From: an uncultured Parolsenella sp.
GTDB lineage: Bacteria > Actinomycetota > Coriobacteriia > Coriobacteriales > Atopobiaceae
Direction of reading: 5' to 3'
Length of the DNA stretch: 18,347 nucleotides
NCBI GenBank assembly: GCA_934668375.1
Contig: CAKUNF010000020.1
Location: 1 to 18,347, forward strand
Shown: piece after piece, positions 15,054 through 18,347 of the stretch
Layout: each line of letters starts with the position of its first letter
How positions within the stretch are numbered: position 1 is the stretch's first letter
Program-made: the position numbers and the translations under genes
The notes under the pieces: model-generated
Told to the model about the DNA's origin: nothing
The model's database searches: none
What the model saw: only the letters and a program-made list of their open reading frames with translations

Positions 15054-15398
15054 CTACTCGTTCGTCGGCACGGCAACCTGCAGGAGCTTGAACCCCGCAG
15101 ACGGGCTTGCACCCTCCACCGCGCTGGGCACCCCCGCCGGGACGCAGAGGACGTCTCCGGCGCGCATGCCCACGCTCCCGCTCGGCAAGGTGATTATCGC
15201 CGAGCCTTCCACAAGGTAGTACATGACGTCCTGCGGATAGACCTCCTCGCTCACGCTCTCACCCGCGGCAAAGGCGAACAAGGTCATGGACCCATCGCCC
15301 CCACGAGTCAGCGAGCGGCTCGCAACCATGCCCTCGCGCGCCGCCACGAGCGAGGCGAGCGGGGCCGGTGCATCGGTCGGAATGTTGCGAAGTCCCAT
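15054..15398 (-). CDS. Small cupin protein, paralogue lacking metal ligands
   Basis: Cupin-fold protein of 114 residues. It aligns along its length with the neighbouring cupin: SLT near the start of the barrel, LFAF against VFAI, YYLVEGSAIITL against VTVLDGTGEITI, and CVPAGVPSAV against VIPAGAPHAV. The position equivalent to the neighbour's His94 is Ser92, and no histidine occupies the first motif (ESVSEEVYPQDVMYYLVEG), so it probably binds no metal through the cupin site. The frame can be extended four codons to a TTG at 15410, but the ATG at 15398 has GGTGGG just upstream and is preferred. Function unknown; it is likely the first gene of the cupin operon. Confidence 0.8.
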   Translation of the reverse strand: MGLRNIPTDAPAPLASLVAAREGMVASRSLTRGGDGSMTLFAFAAGESVSEEVYPQDVMYYLVEGSAIITLPSGSVGMRAGDVLCVPAGVPSAVEGASPSAGFKLLQVAVPTNE

Positions 15399-15518
15399 GG
15401 GTCCCACCAATCATGTAGTGCCAGCTAACGTATCAACCATACCCAAACGCCGACGAGCCGAATCCTCAGGCGTATCCTAGAATGCCGTGAATCATCGCCA
15501 TACAGGACGGGGAGCCAG

Positions 15519-16247
15519 ATGATCGGCCTTGGAACGCTCATTAACGTCGCCTGCATCGTCGGGGGCGGCGCCGTGGGGCTTATCGCGAGCTCGCTCGTGA
15601 CCGAGAAGCTCCAGGAGGCGCTGCTGCGTGCATGCGGCGTCTGCGTCATCTTCGTGGGCGCCGCGGGAACGCTCCAGCATATGCTCGTGGCAACCGTTGC
15701 AGCAGACGGCAGCATCGCGCTCGAAACGCAAGGCACCATGGTGATGCTCGTATCGCTCGCGATAGGCTCGGTCGCCGGCGAGTTGCTCGACCTCGACGTC
15801 CGCTTTGAGTCCCTCGGCACCTGGCTGCGCGACAGGACCGGCAGCTCGGGAGACACGCGCTTCGTTGACGGATTCGTCACGGCATCGCTCACCGTCTGCA
15901 TCGGGGCCATGGCCATCGTGGGCTCGATCCAGGACGGCCTCACGGGCGACTGGTCAACGCTCGCCCTCAAGGGCGCGCTCGACGCGGTCATCGTCTGCGC
16001 CATGGCGGCGTCGATGGGCCGGGGATGCCTGTTCTCGGCCTTGCCCGTCGCGGTGCTGCAGGGCGGCGTCACGGCACTCGCCACGCTGCTTCACCCCATC
16101 ATGACCGAGGCAGCGCTCGCCAACCTCTCGCTCGTTGGATCGGCGCTCATCTTCTGCGTGGGCATCAATCTCATCTGGCCCAAGACGTTCAAGCCGGCAA
16201 ACATGCTGCCCGCCGTCGTCATCGCGGCGGCGCTGGCCTTTATGTAG
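15519..16247 (+). CDS. DUF554 family membrane protein
   Basis: Integral membrane protein of 242 residues with about six or seven hydrophobic helices, matching the DUF554 (YqgA/YdfK-like) family. It opens with MIGLGTLINVACIVGGGAVG, has a cytoplasmic-type stretch ELLDLDVRFESLGTWLRDR (about 88-106) and the segment RFVDGFVTASLTVCIGAMAI (about 113-132), and ends NLIWPKTFKPANMLPAVV. These are well-conserved family landmarks, though the function is unknown. The ATG at 15519 has GGGGAG four bases upstream. A TAGAAT at 15478-15483 might be its -10 element, but no good -35 accompanies it. The gene diverges from the cupins and converges on the DUF3825 gene. Confidence 0.85.
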   Translation: MIGLGTLINVACIVGGGAVGLIASSLVTEKLQEALLRACGVCVIFVGAAGTLQHMLVATVAADGSIALETQGTMVMLVSLAIGSVAGELLDLDVRFESLGTWLRDRTGSSGDTRFVDGFVTASLTVCIGAMAIVGSIQDGLTGDWSTLALKGALDAVIVCAMAASMGRGCLFSALPVAVLQGGVTALATLLHPIMTEAALANLSLVGSALIFCVGINLIWPKTFKPANMLPAVVIAAALAFM

Positions 16248-16306
16248 GGCACCGGGCCAGGGGAGCCGCGCGTTACGAGGGGCTGCACGTCCCGAGAAGG
16301 CCGCAC

Positions 16307-16331
16307 AGACGGAAGCCAGGCCTTCCGCCTA
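16307..16331 (-). terminator. Weak hairpin at the 3' end of the DUF3825 gene
   Basis: CGGAAG (16310-16315) pairs with CTTCCG (16322-16327). The stem extends by three more positions, one a wobble, into the DUF3825 stop codon. It lies between two convergent genes. No T run is present, so it is only a candidate shared terminator. Confidence 0.3.
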
Positions 16332-17090
16332 CCTCGCGAGCCAGCTCGCCATGGGCCTGCAGATCTGGCGCGCGTTGTTGTACGCCATCTCGAGCGTGAG
16401 GCACGTGCGAGCGGAGTAGAAGCCGTCCTCGCGCTGTATGGTCAGGGCAAGCTCGGGCTCGTCACCCGTAAGGCACAGCGGCAGCAGCAGCTGGATGCGG
16501 CCGTTGTAGTACTGCGGCACGGCAATCGTGTAGTTTGCCGCGGCCTTGCGCTCGGCCTCCGCGATGGCCCCCTCAAAGACGCGCCGCAGCAGGCGCGAGT
16601 TCGCGGGGCCTCGCAGCGCCTCGGGCACGCGAAGCAGGTTGTTCTCGTCTCCCAGGATGTGGTCGATGTTGGGCCGAACGGCCAGGTGGAAGTCATAGAC
16701 GAGGTCGGCGGGGTTCTCGGCGTAGTGAACACGCTCGGGAAGCACGTCCACGCCCGCAAGGGCCGTGTCGCTCGCCTTGAAGAAGCCCTTGAGGAACCAC
16801 GGCTGGGCACCGTCTCTGGCATTGCGCTCAAACAACGCGTAAATCTCCTCGAAGCGCGAGGTAAACAGCCCCGTGTCGAAGCAGGCGCTCTCGTCGTCGA
16901 TCACGATGAAGGAGCCGGATGTGCCATCGCGACGCATCAGCTCGGCGGCGCGGCGATACGTGAAGTCGATGTAGTTGACGAGAACCCTGTTCTCCTCGCC
17001 CCACTCCTCCGGGTCTGCGAGGTCCGCCAGGTACTGGTAGCAGGGACGGGGGCAAAACGCGAACTCAACGATGCGGTCCGGGTACTCCAT
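16329..17090 (-). CDS. DUF3825 domain protein
   Basis: Soluble protein of 253 residues; the whole length matches the DUF3825 pattern. Landmarks: AFCPRPCYQYLADLA (11-25), LVNYIDFTYRRA (37-48), FDTGL (71-75), IYALFERN (83-90), WFLKGF (98-103), LVYDFHLAVRPNIDHI (130-145), NYTIAVPQYYNGRIQLLLPLCL (186-207) and LTLEMAYNNARQICRP (231-246). The biochemical role is not known to me. The conserved aromatic, polar and Asp/His residues could form a nucleic-acid or nucleotide site, but that is inference. The ATG at 17090 has AGAGGAG upstream and a TATAGT -10 element 29-34 bases away, so it has its own promoter. It diverges from the TerB_N gene, which suggests they act in one process. Confidence 0.78.
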   Translation of the reverse strand: MEYPDRIVEFAFCPRPCYQYLADLADPEEWGEENRVLVNYIDFTYRRAAELMRRDGTSGSFIVIDDESACFDTGLFTSRFEEIYALFERNARDGAQPWFLKGFFKASDTALAGVDVLPERVHYAENPADLVYDFHLAVRPNIDHILGDENNLLRVPEALRGPANSRLLRRVFEGAIAEAERKAAANYTIAVPQYYNGRIQLLLPLCLTGDEPELALTIQREDGFYSARTCLTLEMAYNNARQICRPMASWLAR

Positions 17091-17118
17091 GCGCGCTCCT
17101 CTTCCGATTGTTTTCCCA

Positions 17119-17124
17119 ACTATA
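17119..17124 (-). promoter_or_regulatory. -10 element of the DUF3825 promoter
   Basis: TATAGT on the minus strand, 29-34 bases before the DUF3825 start. The matching -35 region (around 17142-17147) is poor. The 138-bp gap to the TerB_N gene must hold both promoters. Confidence 0.4.
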
Positions 17125-17190
17125 CGACACGAGCCCAGCCGTTCCGCGACGTATCTGCCCCTTTCTACAAACAGGTGTTCGCATTCGTGC

Positions 17191-17196
17191 TATGAT
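17191..17196 (+). promoter_or_regulatory. -10 element of the TerB_N gene promoter
   Basis: TATGAT on the plus strand, 33-38 bases before the GTG start, in an AT-richer patch. The -35 region (about 17168-17173, CAAACA) is weak. Confidence 0.4.
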
Positions 17197-17215
17197 GCTG
17201 TTCCTATGGCAGCCG

Positions 17216-17224
17216 GGGAGGAGG
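17216..17224 (+). promoter_or_regulatory. Ribosome binding site that fixes the TerB_N GTG start
   Basis: A GGGAGGAGG stretch ends four bases before the GTG at 17229. The frame is closed by a TGA at 17193-17195 and has no ATG in between, so GTG is the only sensible start. Confidence 0.7.
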
Positions 17225-17228
17225 CATC

Positions 17229-18347
17229 GTGGCTACGGACGTCCAGCGCATCATTGACACCATCCTGTCCAGCCCCCGTGCACAGGAGAGCAAGCTGTTC
17301 GAGGGCCGCACGTTCGTGGACGAGCCCATCCTGCGCCGCGGCTCCCAGATGGAGAGCTACCTGCCGGACAAGATCCGCGAGATGCGCTCCATGGCACGCT
17401 CCCAGCCCAGTCGCATTCGCTCCGACCAGCAGCTCTTCTACGAGCAGGCCCGCTTCATGGAGGAGTACGAGGACTGCGTCGAGAGCTACTCCACGTTCAA
17501 CCACTACTTCCCCACGTACGAGTCCATGGGCAACCGGGACCTGCGCCGCTACTTCTCGTGGCGCACGCACGTACGCGCGAGCAAGGTCCTGCCCACGAGC
17601 CTCTCCTTCGTGTTCGTGCTGTTCTACGAGCTTCTCTGCGGCATCGGCACCAGCAGCCCCGAGGACGGCTTTCGCAAGATCGAGTCGCTGTGGCAGGAGT
17701 ACCGCATCTTTGAGCCAAAGATCGACCGCCACGCAAAGCGCTGGCTCAGGGACTACGCCGCCTGGCACGGTCTCCCCAAGGAGCTCATCGGCCCCTACGT
17801 TGACCTCGGCTTCGATGAGGCGATCATCGCCCTGCGAGGCGCGCTGTCCGCATGGGCGGAGTCTGCCCCCGGCGCAGACGTTCCCGGCGAGGAAAAGGCA
17901 TTCGCCGCGCTCGAGAAGCTCTCGAGCTACCGCCTGGGAGCGAGCCGCCTCCACGCAGACCGGCCCCAGACGCTTCGTCACGTTGCCCTGGGCACACTCG
18001 CCAAGCTCTGCGTCTACTACGAGAAGCACCGCAAGAGCGGCCTTCTCGACACGCTCTTTGGCTCGCCCGTCGCCAGGCCCTACCAGATGTTTGGCTCGGC
18101 CGTGTTCTATGCCGCCGCGCCCCATCCAGACGCGGTCTACGAGCTCGATCCCGTCAACCGCTACGTGTGTCGCAACGGCACCTGGTATCGCGAGGCATAC
18201 CTCGAGACCCACGAGCGAAACAGCAAGCTCGGCGCCATACTGCGAGCCGTTGACCAACGGCTTCGCAGCGCCATCGGCTACGACCACCAGCTCGTCGAGA
18301 AGGACGTGCCCAAGTACCTCGCCAAGATCATTGACGAGCAGGTCTCC
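17229..18347 (+). CDS. TerB_N domain protein (3' end off window)
   Basis: The first 373 residues of a larger protein open at the right edge. Residues from about 45 to 270 match the TerB_N (tellurite-resistance-associated) domain: MRSMARSQP (52-60), LFYEQARFMEEYEDC (69-83), FNHYFPTYESM (90-100), LRRYFSWRTHVR (105-116) and SLSFVFVLFYELLCGIG (124-140), then PEDGFRKIESLWQEYR (144-159). A second helical region follows and looks like the linker before the usual C-terminal TerB or ATPase part, which lies beyond the window. TerB_N proteins are linked to envelope stress and to Ter-type systems, but their molecular role is poorly defined. The gene diverges from the DUF3825 gene. The domain call is firm; the full architecture cannot be seen. 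Confidence 0.82.
   Translation, partial: MATDVQRIIDTILSSPRAQESKLFEGRTFVDEPILRRGSQMESYLPDKIREMRSMARSQPSRIRSDQQLFYEQARFMEEYEDCVESYSTFNHYFPTYESMGNRDLRRYFSWRTHVRASKVLPTSLSFVFVLFYELLCGIGTSSPEDGFRKIESLWQEYRIFEPKIDRHAKRWLRDYAAWHGLPKELIGPYVDLGFDEAIIALRGALSAWAESAPGADVPGEEKAFAALEKLSSYRLGASRLHADRPQTLRHVALGTLAKLCVYYEKHRKSGLLDTLFGSPVARPYQMFGSAVFYAAAPHPDAVYELDPVNRYVCRNGTWYREAYLETHERNSKLGAILRAVDQRLRSAIGYDHQLVEKDVPKYLAKIIDEQVS

Noticed and set aside
1..18347. CRISPR arrays, tRNA or rRNA genes, insertion sequences, integrases or attachment sites
   Set aside because: No regularly spaced repeats, cloverleaf, rRNA motifs, transposase or recombinase motifs were seen on either strand.

Overview
The window is GC-rich bacterial chromosome (well over 60% GC by eye). 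Its GC-rich Shine-Dalgarno sites, an LPxTG-anchored surface protein, a Fur-family regulator with a zinc ABC importer, an AgrC/LytTR two-component pair and small coriobacterial-type membrane proteins together suggest a Gram-positive gut actinobacterium of the Coriobacteriia (Olsenella/Collinsella/Atopobium relatives). That placement is an inference from protein style, not a database match.

Layout. Positions 1-2007 (minus) hold a response-regulator gene followed by a GHKL histidine-kinase gene cut by the left edge. Positions 2070-2106 are a hairpin terminator for a minus-strand DUF2798 membrane-protein gene (2132-2686), whose leader contains a strong intrinsic terminator. A regulatory region (about 2900-3073) with a promoter and TGAATTCGG repeats precedes a plus-strand operon: a Fur/Zur-type repressor, then znuA, znuC and znuB (3074-5982), with overlapping or nearly touching genes. 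Next is a 1344-residue LPxTG surface protein (6156-10190) with a beta-helix region, MBG-like modules and two His/Cys-rich modules. A 251-bp intergenic stretch between convergent genes carries a terminator-like hairpin and a long palindrome. On the minus strand (10442-15398, transcribed right to left) come two tandem small cupins, two hairpins, an ABC ATPase and a FtsX/MacB-type permease with a very long extracytoplasmic coiled coil. A DUF554 membrane protein (15519-16247, plus) is convergent with a DUF3825 protein (16329-17090, minus), which is divergent from a TerB_N-type protein that runs off the right edge (17229 onward, plus).

How they fit together. The Zur/ZnuACB block is a self-contained zinc sensing and uptake unit; the adjacent surface protein may or may not share its regulation. 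The ABC ATPase/permease pair is a mechanotransmission or efflux-type complex that may be co-transcribed with the cupins. The DUF3825/TerB_N pair, sharing one 138-bp divergent promoter region, is the part most like an undescribed stress or defence module. The most notable unexplained structures are a tyrosine ladder at exact seven-residue spacing in the permease coiled coil, a two-copy intergenic hairpin family with compensatory stem changes, and a terminator in the DUF2798 leader with no gene upstream to terminate.
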